A stretch of DNA of 61,944 nt from Planctomycetota bacterium (GTDB lineage Bacteria; Planctomycetota; UBA11346), in the NCBI GenBank assembly GCA_013816485.1, contig JACDEI010000029.1, positions 1 to 61,944 of the forward strand. Direction: 5' to 3'. A program made the position numbers and the translations under genes. The notes below the pieces were generated by a model. That model did not search any database. It was not told where the DNA came from and worked only from the letters and a program-made list of their open reading frames with translations. Positions 27,943 to 37,900 of the stretch are shown in pieces (position 1 is the first letter of the stretch; the number at the start of each line of letters is the position of its first letter).

Positions 27943-27985
27943 CGTTGTGACTCCGAAGTCACAACGCTCTTTTCAGGGCGTTGTA
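27943..27985. promoter_or_regulatory. Probable LacI-type operator with adjoining hairpin
   Basis: A 24-base near-perfect palindrome is centred on TGACTCCGAAGTCA (27943-27966) with the central CG usual for LacI-family operators. The adjoining ACAACGC...GCGTTGT forms a second inverted repeat with the loop TCTTTTCAGG. The block TGACTCCGAAGTCACAACGC onward to CGTTGT is repeated almost base for base at 33135-33175 in front of the second LacI-linked operon. It lies about 130 bases before the ATG of the 28097 gene. The remaining gap 27750-27942 shows no other feature. Confidence 0.65.
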
Positions 27986-28096
27986 ACTCGGAAATCGTGC
28001 TCCTCAGCAACCGTTGCGGAGCCGAAATGTAGGTCACATCGGGAACGCCCCGGTGTTTCTTCTGCAGAGATACGTAGCCCAGAACTCGGAGATCCT

Positions 28097-29521
28097 ATGC
28101 GCACCCTCCTCCTCCCCCTGCTGCTCGTCCTCGCCCTGCCCCTGGGTGCGGCCGAACCAGCTACGGCCAACGAGCCCCACTATGAGGACCGCTCCCTGTG
28201 GCCGGCTGATGTTGGCAAGCGGCCCCATATGCGACAGGTCTGGCCAGCGACCCGGGTGCTGACCTGGGCCAAGCCTGGGGTGTCGGCTCTCAAGGATGAC
28301 AAGCCCTTCGAGACACCCTCATTCTGGCTGGAAGATGGTAAACCCGCCACCAAGCCAATCGACGGCGACTGCGCCCTGGTCCTTCCTGCCATGCCGCCTG
28401 GAGGATCAAAAGGGCGATATTACATCGTCCAGGAGGCGAAGAAGAACCCCGTGCCCTCCATCCGCCATCTCACGGTGGGAGCAGGCGTCACCGTGGTCTG
28501 GTTGCACAGCAGCACCGGCAACACCTGGGTGAAGAAGGGCGGTGAGTTGAACCAGCAGTACCACTACAGCGGCGACAAAGACTCCTTCTTCCGCAACGAC
28601 AACCCCGTTCCTCAACAGCCCCATCAGCAGCCCGTTGCCGGCGGCCCGCCGCTATACATCTACCCCGAAGGCGAACGCAACCAGCTCGCCCATCCCCTGC
28701 AGGTCAGCTCCCTCATTCCGGGCACGCTGTTCCGCTACGGTATGAACGACCCCGAGGCCTCCAGCGACCACGTCTATTTCGTCAAGGCCCCCAACGCCTC
28801 GCTTGAGGTCATCGGCCGCATGGGCTGCGCCGACAGCTTCCACTTCAAGTCCGGCACGGTCATCATCTCGGACGACAGCGCCCTGATCGCCGCTGCCCGG
28901 GGCACTCTCGGCGTCTCGCCGGGCGCCACCCTTGAGCTGCACTCCGGCGCCGCCTTCAGCAAGTTGGGCAACCAGCACGGCAACGTCGATCTCACGATAA
29001 AAGGTCGCTTCCTCGCCGGCACGGTGGATCGGCCGCTGGTCCGCGACTGCTTCCTGGGCGTGAGCTGGAAGGGTAAGCGCCGCTTCATGAGCAAGGATAA
29101 CGAAAAGGCGCTCGATGGTCGAGCCGAGCGCTCCGATGACGCCAGCTTCATCGTCACCCCCGAGGGCACGTTGGAGGTGCACAGCGCAGATCCGGCCAAG
29201 GCCCGCCTGATCATCGACTGGAACGGCCGACCGATCATTGAGAAGGAGATCGTGAAGACCATCGGCCACGCCGAGAACTACGCCAAGCTCAAGGAGCAGC
29301 CGCCGCTGATCGACCTCCTCCTCGTGGGCACTCTGAAGATCGACGGCTTGGTCATCAACCACCTTGCCAAGGGCGGTCTAGTGCTGGCGGATCCCGCCCA
29401 GGTGAAGCAGTGGAAGCACGTCACCTGGGGCCCGGACTGCGCCGGCCCGCTGGTCGAGTTGGTCCGTAAGTGGGACGGCAAGCCCACCTTCGCCTTCACC
29501 AACGCGGGAGGCGATTACTGA
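28097..29521 (+). CDS. Secreted beta-helix protein, G8-like family (paralogue 1)
   Basis: A 474-residue protein with a signal peptide (RTLLLPLLLVLALPLGAA). It belongs to a family of five paralogues in this window sharing RVLxWAKPG, a HLTVGAGV strand, GNTWVKKGG, FRNDN, an FHFKSGTVII block, the LTIKGRFLAGTVDRPLVRD motif, SADPAKARLII, and a closing IDGLVINHLAKGGLVLADPA. The repeated short beta-strands with Gly turns suggest a right-handed beta-helix, and the GxFLAGTxxRPL region is reminiscent of G8 domains; that assignment is by eye. The role may be binding or cleaving an extracellular polysaccharide. The stop TGA overlaps an ATG and a hairpin, and the VCBS partner starts 60 bases on. Confidence 0.6.
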   Translation: MRTLLLPLLLVLALPLGAAEPATANEPHYEDRSLWPADVGKRPHMRQVWPATRVLTWAKPGVSALKDDKPFETPSFWLEDGKPATKPIDGDCALVLPAMPPGGSKGRYYIVQEAKKNPVPSIRHLTVGAGVTVVWLHSSTGNTWVKKGGELNQQYHYSGDKDSFFRNDNPVPQQPHQQPVAGGPPLYIYPEGERNQLAHPLQVSSLIPGTLFRYGMNDPEASSDHVYFVKAPNASLEVIGRMGCADSFHFKSGTVIISDDSALIAAARGTLGVSPGATLELHSGAAFSKLGNQHGNVDLTIKGRFLAGTVDRPLVRDCFLGVSWKGKRRFMSKDNEKALDGRAERSDDASFIVTPEGTLEVHSADPAKARLIIDWNGRPIIEKEIVKTIGHAENYAKLKEQPPLIDLLLVGTLKIDGLVINHLAKGGLVLADPAQVKQWKHVTWGPDCAGPLVELVRKWDGKPTFAFTNAGGDY

Positions 29522-29522
29522 T

Positions 29523-29548
29523 GCGGGATCCACGCTCGTGGATCCCGC
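29523..29548. repeat. Perfect 12-bp-stem hairpin between paired genes
   Basis: GCGGGATCCACG-CT-CGTGGATCCCGC starts 1-2 bases after the stop codon of the 28097 gene and ends about 30 bases before the ATG of the VCBS partner. It could be a REP-like repeat, an mRNA stability element or an attenuator setting the ratio of the two proteins. It is absent from the other three gene pairs. Confidence 0.7.
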
Positions 29549-29580
29549 CTTCCGACTGTACTCCCCGCCAGGAACCATCC

Positions 29581-31566
29581 ATGCGCCAGGTCATCCCGCT
29601 CCTGTTCGTGCTGCTCACCACCAGCGCAGCGCCGGCCCAGGAGGTCCTGTTCGCTCCGCTGCTGATGCAGACGGTGGCTCTGGTGGACCCCACCCTGCAG
29701 CCAAAAGACCTCTACGAGCGCCACCGGGTGGTGCTGCTGCTGCGCGTCGCCAGCGTCGACAAAGAGACGCACACGGCGGAGTTGGCGGTCGAGCAGGTGG
29801 TGAAAGGAGATTTCGTTCCGCGCTCGGTCCATCTGGTCCTGGCCGGCGAGCAGTTGGAAAGGGTCTTCTTTATGCTGATGGGCCAGGGCAAGCCGATGGT
29901 GGCGCTGCTGGGCAAGTCCCGCCGGCCTAACGACCTGATCTTCTACCTCGATGGCGGGGACGGTGGTCGCTGGCAGGCGGCAGAGATGGATGCCGCCAAT
30001 CCCGCCCGCTGGACCTGGAGCACGGACCTCGAGCGCGAGTTGTTCGGGGTTTTCAACGGCAGCGCCGCCCGACTGGGCGAGTTGATGCAGGAGCGCGCCA
30101 TCGGTCGCGACTGGTTCCCCGCCACGCCCTTCATCGCTTTCGGCGCCGACCGTCTGCTTGGTCGCCTCGACGGTCCGGCGCGCGGCGTGGCCCTGCGTGA
30201 CCTCGACGGCGATGGCCGCCTGGATGCCTACGCCTGCAGCGAGGTCGGCGACCGCGCCTGGCTGCAGGCTGCGGATGGCACCTTCGCGCCCGCCGAAGAG
30301 CGGCTCGGATTTGCCGGCTGTCGCAGCCGCAGCGTGGCGGCGGCGGATGCCGATGCCGATGGCCGCGACGACCTCCTGCTCGATGACGCGCTCTGGCTGC
30401 GAGGTGCCGATGGCCGCTACCAGCGCAGCGCAGCACTGCCCGCCGCCGCGCCGGGATCGGGGCGGGTGATCTGCTCCTGCTTCATCGACGCGAATGGCGA
30501 TGGCTGGCCCGACGTGGCGATCGCCCGTGAACGCGGTGGGGTCGAGCTCTGGCTCAATCCAGGGCCGGGCGGAGGTGTCTTCAGAGATGGCAGCGAGGCC
30601 GCCGGGCTGCGGCGCCCCGACGCCAGCGCTGGAGGCAGCGGCTGGCTGGCCTGCGGCGACTGGGATGGCGATGGGCGCAGCGACCTCTACTTCTCCGCCG
30701 ATGGCGGTCGGCTGTTGCTCAACAGCGCGACGGCGGGCTTCTCCGTCCTGCCCCTGGGCTATGATTTTGCTTCGCCTGACGGTGGGCCTGCGGGCGGTGC
30801 CGCCTGCTTTGCGCCCGTCTGGAGGGCCGACCGCCAGACCCTGGTGATCACCCGCGATAACGCCCTCTGCGTGGTGTCCTGCGAAGAGGGCAAGGCCATC
30901 GACCAGAGCCTGTACGGTAACGAACTGCAGATCGCCGGCGACCATCAGCTGCCAGTGGTGGCGGCTGACATAGATTGCGACGGCACCATAGATCTCTACG
31001 TCGGCAGCCGCAGCGGCGGCGCCAACATGCCCTACATGAACCGCGGCTACGGCAGCTTCATGGTCAGCGACCGCTATACGCCCGGCGCCTTCCCTGGTCA
31101 GGCGCATCGCGCCGGCGCCCGGGGCCTGGCGGCGGGGGATGTGGATGGCGATGGCGCCCCCGAACTACTGTTGGGCGCCCCGGACGGTCGCGTGACGCTG
31201 ATGCCCAACGCCAGCCTGACCCAGCGCGACCCGCCCGAGAACCCCAGCGCCCAGCAGAGCACGCTCGCCGGGATCCGCATGCTGAGCGTCGAGGTGAAGG
31301 GCCCGCGCGGAGTGATAGGCGCCGTGCTCAGCCTGCGCGCCGAGGACGGCCGCCTCCTCGGCCTGCAGCAGATCGGCAGCGCCAACGCCAGCGGCTGCTG
31401 CGGCCCCGACCGCGTCGGCTTCGCCTTGCGCGAAGCGGGCCGCCAGGTCCTGACTGTGCGCTGGTCGGACGGGGTCGAGGCGCGCTGGCCCATCAAAGCA
31501 GATGCGAAGAACCCCATCGCTATCATCGCCACGCGACCGCCGGCAGAACCCCATCAGGGTCCTTAA
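29581..31566 (+). CDS. Secreted VCBS/FG-GAP repeat protein with UnbV-like C-terminus (paralogue 1)
   Basis: A 661-residue exported protein. After a signal peptide (residues 1-20) comes a conserved 130-residue N-terminal domain (DPTLQPKDLYERHRVVLLLR, VVKGDFVPRSV). About eight FG-GAP/VCBS repeats follow with calcium-binding DxDxDGxxD loops such as DLDGDGRLDAYACS, DADADGRDDLLLDD and DANGDGWPDVA, building a beta-propeller. The end (VEVKGPRGVIGAVLSLRA..VLTVRWSDG) resembles the UnbV/ASPIC domain. The paralogues are at 42685, 47469 and 57260, each directly after a G8-like gene. The likely place is the cell surface or medium; the ligand is unknown. An in-frame ATG at 29521 is possible, but ATG 29581 begins the signal peptide and follows AGGAA. 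Confidence 0.78.
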   Translation: MRQVIPLLFVLLTTSAAPAQEVLFAPLLMQTVALVDPTLQPKDLYERHRVVLLLRVASVDKETHTAELAVEQVVKGDFVPRSVHLVLAGEQLERVFFMLMGQGKPMVALLGKSRRPNDLIFYLDGGDGGRWQAAEMDAANPARWTWSTDLERELFGVFNGSAARLGELMQERAIGRDWFPATPFIAFGADRLLGRLDGPARGVALRDLDGDGRLDAYACSEVGDRAWLQAADGTFAPAEERLGFAGCRSRSVAAADADADGRDDLLLDDALWLRGADGRYQRSAALPAAAPGSGRVICSCFIDANGDGWPDVAIARERGGVELWLNPGPGGGVFRDGSEAAGLRRPDASAGGSGWLACGDWDGDGRSDLYFSADGGRLLLNSATAGFSVLPLGYDFASPDGGPAGGAACFAPVWRADRQTLVITRDNALCVVSCEEGKAIDQSLYGNELQIAGDHQLPVVAADIDCDGTIDLYVGSRSGGANMPYMNRGYGSFMVSDRYTPGAFPGQAHRAGARGLAAGDVDGDGAPELLLGAPDGRVTLMPNASLTQRDPPENPSAQQSTLAGIRMLSVEVKGPRGVIGAVLSLRAEDGRLLGLQQIGSANASGCCGPDRVGFALREAGRQVLTVRWSDGVEARWPIKADAKNPIAIIATRPPAEPHQGP

Positions 31567-31573
31567 ACACCGG

Positions 31574-31904
31574 TGAATGTCCCGATCGCGAGTTTGCCGT
31601 GGCGGGTTTCGCAGATGCCGACGCCGTACTGGGCAAAGAGTGCGCGCAGTACGTTGCAGGTGGTGATGGCGACGGCGGTGGCGGCCAGCGTGCAGCCGGA
31701 CGCAGCCCACAACTCAACCCAGTCGAAAATCTGTGGGATGACCTCCGAGAGAAACACTTTACCAACCGCTGCTTCCCCTCACTCACTGCTGTCAGGTACA
31801 CCCTCTGCATTGCACTGCGTGAACTCCATCACGACCACAAGCGAACCCAATCCATCACGGGGTTCCCATGGATCGCAGCGTTGTGAATGATGGAGGATTG
31901 GTAT
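31574..31904 (+). pseudogene. IS630-family transposase remnant (3' end)
   Basis: Only the C-terminal part is clear: SPQLNPVENLWDDLREKHFTNRC, read as SPQLNPVENLWDDLREKHF (about 31704-31760), holds the last acidic residue of the DDE triad. It ends SITGFPWI as in IS630 transposases. The reading frame before this motif does not look like a transposase, so the 5' part is lost or scrambled. The right edge GGATTGGTAT (31895-31904) equals the terminal repeat of the MITE at 26452. The remnant abuts the 3' end of the LacI gene at 31904 and may have replaced the last codons of that regulator. Confidence 0.7.
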
Positions 31905-32947
31905 CAAGTCGTTGGCGACTGCACGCTGGAGCCGGAGAGGACGCGGAAGGGAACGATCACGCTCTGCGTTCGCCGAGTGTTGGCCAGACGCCGGCCAAGG
32001 AGTGCCGCCGCCGCGCGGCCCATCGCTTCGGACGGCACCTGCGCGACCTCAAGGCGGATGCCGGCGACCAAGCTTTCGTGGTGGGCCAGGATCAGTGACA
32101 GGTCATCTGGGATGCTCAGATTCAAGCGCCCCGCCGCGTGCAACACGGTCAGCGCCTCGTAGCTGCCATAACACGCGATTGCGGTTGGGCGCTTTCGTTC
32201 AGGCAGATTTCGCAGATGCGACAGCAGCCACTCGAACTGTCCGTCCCGCCCAGGATCCTTGACTGGCGACAACGTCCGCGGCGCGAGTTCGGCAGCGGAC
32301 ATCGCGGCCAAGTAACCCGCATGCCGTTGGATGCGGCTGTAGTGCCGCTCCACTGCCGGACGGAAACCGAGCATCCCATCGAACCAGGCGATGCGCCGGT
32401 GTCCGGCGGCCACCAGCCGTTCGACCATCAGACGCCCACCGCCATGATCGTCGGGATAGGCGGCATCGTGCTCGAGTACGCGGTTCACCCACACCACTGG
32501 CAGGCCGCTTGATGCCAGCACCACTTCGATCTGTGCTGACGGGTCGAGGTTGCCGTGCACCAGCACGCCATCGACCATCATTTCCTGCAAGCCACGGGGA
32601 GCCGGCCCACCGGCGAGGAAATCCGGCACCACCAAGCGTTCGATCACCAATGAGCGGCCGATTTCCGCCAAGCCGTCGGAGATGCCGTCGGTGATGCCGG
32701 AATCGATGCGGCTATCGGCGGTTTCGACCAGTTGCAGGAACAGCACGCGGTCGAAGCGCCGGCTCTTGACGCTGCGCGCGCTCTGATTGGGACGGTAGCC
32801 AAACTTCTTCGCCGCGGCGAGGATGCGCGCGCGCAGTTCGGGCGCGACCCGCGGTTCGCCCGCTAAGGCACGCGAGACGGTCTTCTGCCCGACGCCTAAG
32901 CGCGCGGCCAAGTCGTACTGTGTGATGAATGGTTTGCGGGTCGGCAT
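31904..32947 (-). CDS. LacI-family transcriptional regulator (copy B)
   Basis: A 347-residue regulator, nearly identical to copy A at 26706 from the helix-turn-helix (TQYDLAARLGVGQKTVSRAL) through the sensor domain. It differs at scattered positions and in its C-terminal residues (SGSSVQSPTT), which lie at the edge of an IS630 remnant. The start is ATG here but GTG in copy A. It is divergent from the PQQ-protein operon at 33226. Because the DNA-binding helices of A and B are almost the same and the operators at 27943 and 33135 share the same core, the two regulators probably cross-regulate both operons. Confidence 0.9.
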   Translation of the reverse strand: MPTRKPFITQYDLAARLGVGQKTVSRALAGEPRVAPELRARILAAAKKFGYRPNQSARSVKSRRFDRVLFLQLVETADSRIDSGITDGISDGLAEIGRSLVIERLVVPDFLAGGPAPRGLQEMMVDGVLVHGNLDPSAQIEVVLASSGLPVVWVNRVLEHDAAYPDDHGGGRLMVERLVAAGHRRIAWFDGMLGFRPAVERHYSRIQRHAGYLAAMSAAELAPRTLSPVKDPGRDGQFEWLLSHLRNLPERKRPTAIACYGSYEALTVLHAAGRLNLSIPDDLSLILAHHESLVAGIRLEVAQVPSEAMGRAAAALLGRRLANTRRTQSVIVPFRVLSGSSVQSPTT

Positions 32948-33134
32948 GGTCGCGCCCTTACGTAATCAGCGCGCGGTGGGCGCAAGACCTGACGCCAGAC
33001 GTCAGTCCCTGGCGCCACGCCTGCGGCGATGCCACCAGCTGAGATGCGCCAGCAGTGTCCATCACGGCTGGGGGCGGGACGACGGATCCGGGGCTGGCCG
33101 CTGGGACGGGATGATCTACGAGGTGCATGCGTCA

Positions 33135-33175
33135 TGACTCCGAAGTCACAACGCTCTTTTCAGGACGTTGTGACG
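33135..33175. promoter_or_regulatory. Probable LacI-type operator with adjoining hairpin (second copy)
   Basis: The palindrome TGACTCCGAAGTCA (33135-33148) is followed by ACAACGCTCTTTTCAGG and CGTTGTGAC, giving the same operator-plus-hairpin block as at 27943-27985. It lies about 78 bases before the ATG of the PQQ-propeller gene. The rest of the gap 32948-33134 contains GTGTCCATCACGG, also present in the copy A intergenic region (27869 area), so part of the promoter was duplicated with the regulator. Confidence 0.65.
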
Positions 33176-33225
33176 GTGCACCAGCGCCTTCGTCGTCCCT
33201 TGTCCCCACCCAGGCCACACACCGC

Positions 33226-34944
33226 ATGCTACTGATTCCCATCACTGCTCTGCTTGACCTGCACCATGCCCAGACGGCAGTGGTGCCGGTGGTCGCACAG
33301 GCCGGGACCGCGCTGTTCCCGTTGATCGTGCTGGCGGTCACCAGCGTCATCGGGCTGCTGCTCAAGCCGCGCGAACTGCTGCGGGTGTTCCGTCAGAAGC
33401 CGTGGATCCCCGCCTTGTTGATTGCATTGAGTCTGGGAGGCTGGTGGGCGGTCGGCTGGATGATGAGCGCACCGGCGGCGCCGCTCAGCAGTTCGCGGAC
33501 GCAGCCAACGTCAGCACCGGTCGGCGGGCCGCGCAGCGACTGGGCGAAAGTAGCGCTCGCCCTGATTGCTGAAGAAGCTGCCGCCAACGGGCGCAGCTCA
33601 GCGACCGCGCCGACACCGTCGGCGACGATCCCCGCCAAGCAGGCACCGGTCGTTCGCGACCAGCCGACGACGATTGCCGCTGGCGCGCGCTACTTTCGCG
33701 GCGATGCCCGTCGCTCCGGCCACCTGGGCGGCGTCGGCCCACGTGGTCTGACGCCGAGCTGGTCATACTACGCACAGGATGAACTGAACTCCCTGTACCT
33801 CAGCTCACCGCTGGTTGCTGGCGACGCGGTGTTCGGTGCCTCTTGTTACCTCGATCCTCCTGGCAGCTACGGCACGGTCTTCCGGCTCGATGCCGCCACT
33901 GGCAAACAACGCTGGGTGTGCGAGTTCAAGAACCCAACCAACAAGGCCGATTTCAAAGGTTTCTTCTCCTCACCGGCGCTTAGCGCTGATGGCAAGTATC
34001 TGGTCATCGGCCAAGGACTGCACACCGATTACGACAGCGAACTGGTCTGTCTGGATGCCGACACCGGCGCCGTGCGCTGGCTGCTACCCACGCCGCTGCA
34101 CGTCGAAAGCAGTCCGTGCATCGAAGGCGATCTGGTGGTGGTGGGAGCAGGCGCGGTCGAACAGGGCAAGGATTATAAGCCGGCCGGCGACCCACTGGGG
34201 CATGGCCACCCAGGGTTCGTCCTGGGCGTGCGCATCTCTGATGGCCAGGAGATCTTCCGCGCGCAGGTCAACGATCCGGAAGGCTCACCACTGCTGCTGG
34301 ACGGCATCTGCTACATCGGCAGCGGCGTGAATGGTTCCGCCGTGGTCGCGCTGCGCACGCAGAGCGATGCCGAGTTGAAGACGGCCGGGCTGACCCGCGA
34401 GCTGTGGCGAACGGTGACGCCATTTCCCGCCAGCGGCGCGGTGACGCTTGCGGGCGACGTGCTGCTGGTGGGTTGCGGCAAGGGCGACTTTGTCTTTGCG
34501 GCCAAGGATCCTGAAGGCCGCGTCATCGCTTTGGATAAAACCACCGGCGCGGTGCGTTGGCAGACCACCATGCCGGATGCGGTGCTCGGTCCGATCGCGG
34601 TGGTGGGAACGGTAGCAATCGTCCCGGTGCGCAATGGCGAAGTGATCGCCATTGATCTGGCCGCTCAGGGCAAGGTGCTGTGGCAGGCAAGCATCAACAA
34701 GAAGGCGCCGGTGCTCGCCGGCGTGGCCTTCACTGGAACGCTGGTCTATGCCGTGTCGAATGACGGTTACTTGGTGGTGCTGGATGCGACCAACGGCAAG
34801 GCGCTGGAGCGCATCTACCTCAACGCCAAGGGCCGGCCAGGCGAGCTGGGATTGTCCGTGTCATCGCCGCTGGTCGTCGATGGTCGGCTGTTTGTCGGCA
34901 GTGAAACCGGCGGTCTGCGCTGCTTCGTCGGAACCGCACCGTGA
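33226..34944 (+). CDS. Membrane-anchored PQQ-like beta-propeller protein
   Basis: A 572-residue protein with two N-terminal hydrophobic helices (residues 20-42 and 62-84), a Ser/Pro/Thr/Ala-rich linker to about 145, then WD-like/PQQ blades: VFRLDAATGKQRWVCEF, LVCLDADTGAVRWLLPT, VIALDKTTGAVRWQTTMP, VIAIDLAAQGKVLWQA and LVVLDATNGKALERIYL. These are the tryptophan-docking repeats of the quinoprotein/BamB propeller superfamily, but dehydrogenase active-site residues are not evident. A structural or sensing role in the periplasm is likely. It overlaps the next gene by 4 bases (GTGA), implying translational coupling. Probable control is by the operator at 33135 and LacI copy B. Confidence 0.75.
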   Translation: MLLIPITALLDLHHAQTAVVPVVAQAGTALFPLIVLAVTSVIGLLLKPRELLRVFRQKPWIPALLIALSLGGWWAVGWMMSAPAAPLSSSRTQPTSAPVGGPRSDWAKVALALIAEEAAANGRSSATAPTPSATIPAKQAPVVRDQPTTIAAGARYFRGDARRSGHLGGVGPRGLTPSWSYYAQDELNSLYLSSPLVAGDAVFGASCYLDPPGSYGTVFRLDAATGKQRWVCEFKNPTNKADFKGFFSSPALSADGKYLVIGQGLHTDYDSELVCLDADTGAVRWLLPTPLHVESSPCIEGDLVVVGAGAVEQGKDYKPAGDPLGHGHPGFVLGVRISDGQEIFRAQVNDPEGSPLLLDGICYIGSGVNGSAVVALRTQSDAELKTAGLTRELWRTVTPFPASGAVTLAGDVLLVGCGKGDFVFAAKDPEGRVIALDKTTGAVRWQTTMPDAVLGPIAVVGTVAIVPVRNGEVIAIDLAAQGKVLWQASINKKAPVLAGVAFTGTLVYAVSNDGYLVVLDATNGKALERIYLNAKGRPGELGLSVSSPLVVDGRLFVGSETGGLRCFVGTAP

Positions 34945-37900
34945 TCTTGCCGCTGCGTGACGCTCACGATGCCCGCCTGGTCGGCGGCAAGGCGGTCAAT
35001 CTGGCGCGCCTGCTGAACGCGGGCTTCGCGGTGCCGGACGGCTTCGTCATCACCACCCCTGCGTTCATCGCAGCCATCTCGGCGGATGGTCATCTGCCGA
35101 CTGCCGTGCCGATTGAACTCGCTGCACACATTGCCGAACACTACCGCACGATGGGTTCCCCCACCGTGGCGGTGCGCTCTTCTGCGACGGCGGAGGATAT
35201 GGCCGACGCATCGATGGCCGGACAATACGAAACGCTGCTCGACCTCCAGGGCGAGGACGCCGTCATTGCGGCGGTGGCGCACTGCTGGCGCAGCATCGAC
35301 ACGCCGCGTACCCGCAGTTACCTCGCCAGTAAGAATATTCCGCTGAGCGATGTGGCGATGGCCGTGGTGGTGCAACGCTTGGTGCCAGCCGATGTCGCCG
35401 GCGTGCTGTTCACCGTTAATCCGCGTAGCGGCAAAGCCGATGAGCTACTGATCGAAGCGTCCTGGGGTCTGGGCGAAGCGGTGGTGTCGGGCAAGGTCCA
35501 ACCCGACACACTGGTGGTCGAGCGGGCGACCGGCGTGGTGCGCCACGCGGTGATCGCCGACAAGGCGACGTGGTTCGCTGCGGGCACCCACGGTGAACGC
35601 TCGGTGGCGGATGAGCGCCGGCGCCTGCCTTGCCTGGATGCACAGCAGGTTGACGCGCTCTGTCGCCTCGGCGAGCAGGTCGAACGCCACTTTGGTTCGC
35701 CGCAGGATCTCGAATGGGCGATCCACGCGGGGCAATTGTTCCTGCTGCAAAGCCGCGCGATCACCACCATGGGCGCCATCGCCGCCGGCCAGCAACGCTG
35801 CGCTGAAGAACGCGCGCGTTTGGCGGATGCGCTCGCCGCCGGACGTGGCCCGTGGGTCCGCCACAATCTCTCCGAAACCCTGTCGCAGCCGACGCCGCTG
35901 ACGTGGTCGCTGATGAGCCGATTCATGTCGGGCGATGGCGGCTTCGGTGCGCTCTACCGCGAGATCGGATTCGCTCCCTCGCCGCAGGTCTGTCGCGATG
36001 GATTCCTGACACTCATCGGCGGACAGATTTACCTGGATGTGGCGCGTGCGCCGGAACTTTTCAGCACAGGATATCCGTTCGTCTACGATCTGGATTTGCT
36101 GCGCACCAATCCTGATGCGGCTCAAGAACCGCCGAGCGTAGCGCGCGGATCTGCAAGCGATCAGATCGCTGCGGCCAGACTTCAGGCCAAGGTCGATGCC
36201 CGCATCAATGCGCTAGTAATCACGCAAGTACGGACCTTGCAGGAACAGATTTTACCAGCATTCAATACCTGGATCACAGAAGAATCGCGCATCGATCTGC
36301 GCACCCTTAATAACACCGCCCTGATTGCCTGTTGGCGCACTCGTGTGCATCAGGTGATGGACGTGTTTGCGCCGCAGTCGCTAATGCCCTCTGTGATCGC
36401 CGCAACGCTGATGACTCGCTTGCGGGCGTTCACCGAACAGCATGTCTGGGATGAAGACCCGCTGGCATTGGCAGAGCTGTTAAGCAGCGGTGGCGAGGCG
36501 AATTGCACCGTGCGTTCCACCGCGCAATTGCGCGAGGTCGCTGCTGGCCGCCTGTCTATCGACCAGTGGTTGCACGATCACGGTCATCGTGCACCTGGGG
36601 AATTCGATCTCGCCACACCACGTTGGCGTGAGCGTCCTGACCAGGCGATCGCACTCGGCAAACACCTGACTGATGGCGCTGATCCCCTGCTGCTGCACCA
36701 CGACCATGCTGCTGCCGCGTCGCGTGCCGCTGCCAGTCTACGGCAACGGTTATCCGCCCGCGACGCGCACGATCTCGACACGCTGCTGGTGCAACTCCAC
36801 CACTACCTGCCGTGGCGTGAGAACGGCAAACACTGGTTGATGATGGGATATGAACTGATGCGCCACGTGGCCGTGGAAGCCGGTCGACGTCTCAACCTTG
36901 GGGACGACATTTTTCTCCTGAGTGATGATGAATTCGCGCAAGCTCTTACGAGTGGCTATGCGCCGCTGGCGCTGATCGCGACTCGCAAATCACAACGTGC
37001 TACCGAAACGAAATTGCACCTGCCGGCGCTGATCACGCACGACGATTTGCCAACCCTAGGCCAAGCGCCTGCACTGACGTCAGTTGGCGATCATCTGCCA
37101 GCATTCGTGATCTCGGCGGGTGTTGCTCGCGGGCCAGCGCGCATCGTGCTGACGCCGGAAAGCGCTGGCGAGCTTGGCCGCGGTTACCTGTTGGTCTGTC
37201 CGAGTACCGATCCCTCGTGGACACCGTTGTTCGTCAATGCCGCCGGGCTGATCTTGGAACGCGGTGGGGCATTGTCGCACGGCGCCGTGGTCGCGCGTGA
37301 ATTGGGTATTCCCGCCGTGGTGTTTGATGGTGCTACCACCTGTTTCAGCGACGGTGAGATCTTGGGAATCGATGGGACTGCGGGCGCGATCCATCGCGGA
37401 GCAGATCTCTCTCCCGTTGCCGATTGCCCTGCCGATGCGCTGACCCGCGCTGACCTGCCGCCACCGGTCAGCCGGCGCGAACGCATCAGCGCCCGTTGGC
37501 GCAATGGGCTCTTCCTGCTGTGGGCGCTGGTATTCGCTGCGATTTTCCTGCTCCCGCCCGATCGGCTGTATGTGCCAATCATTCGTGGATTCGACACGCT
37601 GTTGTGGCCGTTGGTGCTTGGCGTTGGCATGCCCGGCGTGGTCGCACTGGTATCGGTGGTGATGGCAGTACTCGTGCTCGGTGTGCAACGCCTGACCACT
37701 GACAACGCTCGTTTGCTCGTGGCGAAGGAACGTGCCGCTCGTTTGCGCAGCGAAGCCATGGCACTGCCGTCAGATAGCGCTAGGCGCTTAACCCTGCTGG
37801 CGGCAGCTTCACCAGTGCAATGGCGCATCATGGGCGCGTCGTTCGTTCCGCTCGCGGTCCTGCTCGGCCCGATGATCATGTCGGTGTGCTGGTTGATGGA

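Noticed and set aside
29515..31107. 530-codon antisense frame opposite the first VCBS gene
   Set aside because: Antisense copies of DxDGDG repeats give long open frames; no start signal or family pattern is seen, and the same happens at all four VCBS genes.
31563..31757. 64-codon minus-strand frame after the first VCBS gene
   Set aside because: It overlaps the IS630 remnant on the other strand, whose LNPVENLWDDLRE motif is convincing; the minus frame matches nothing known.
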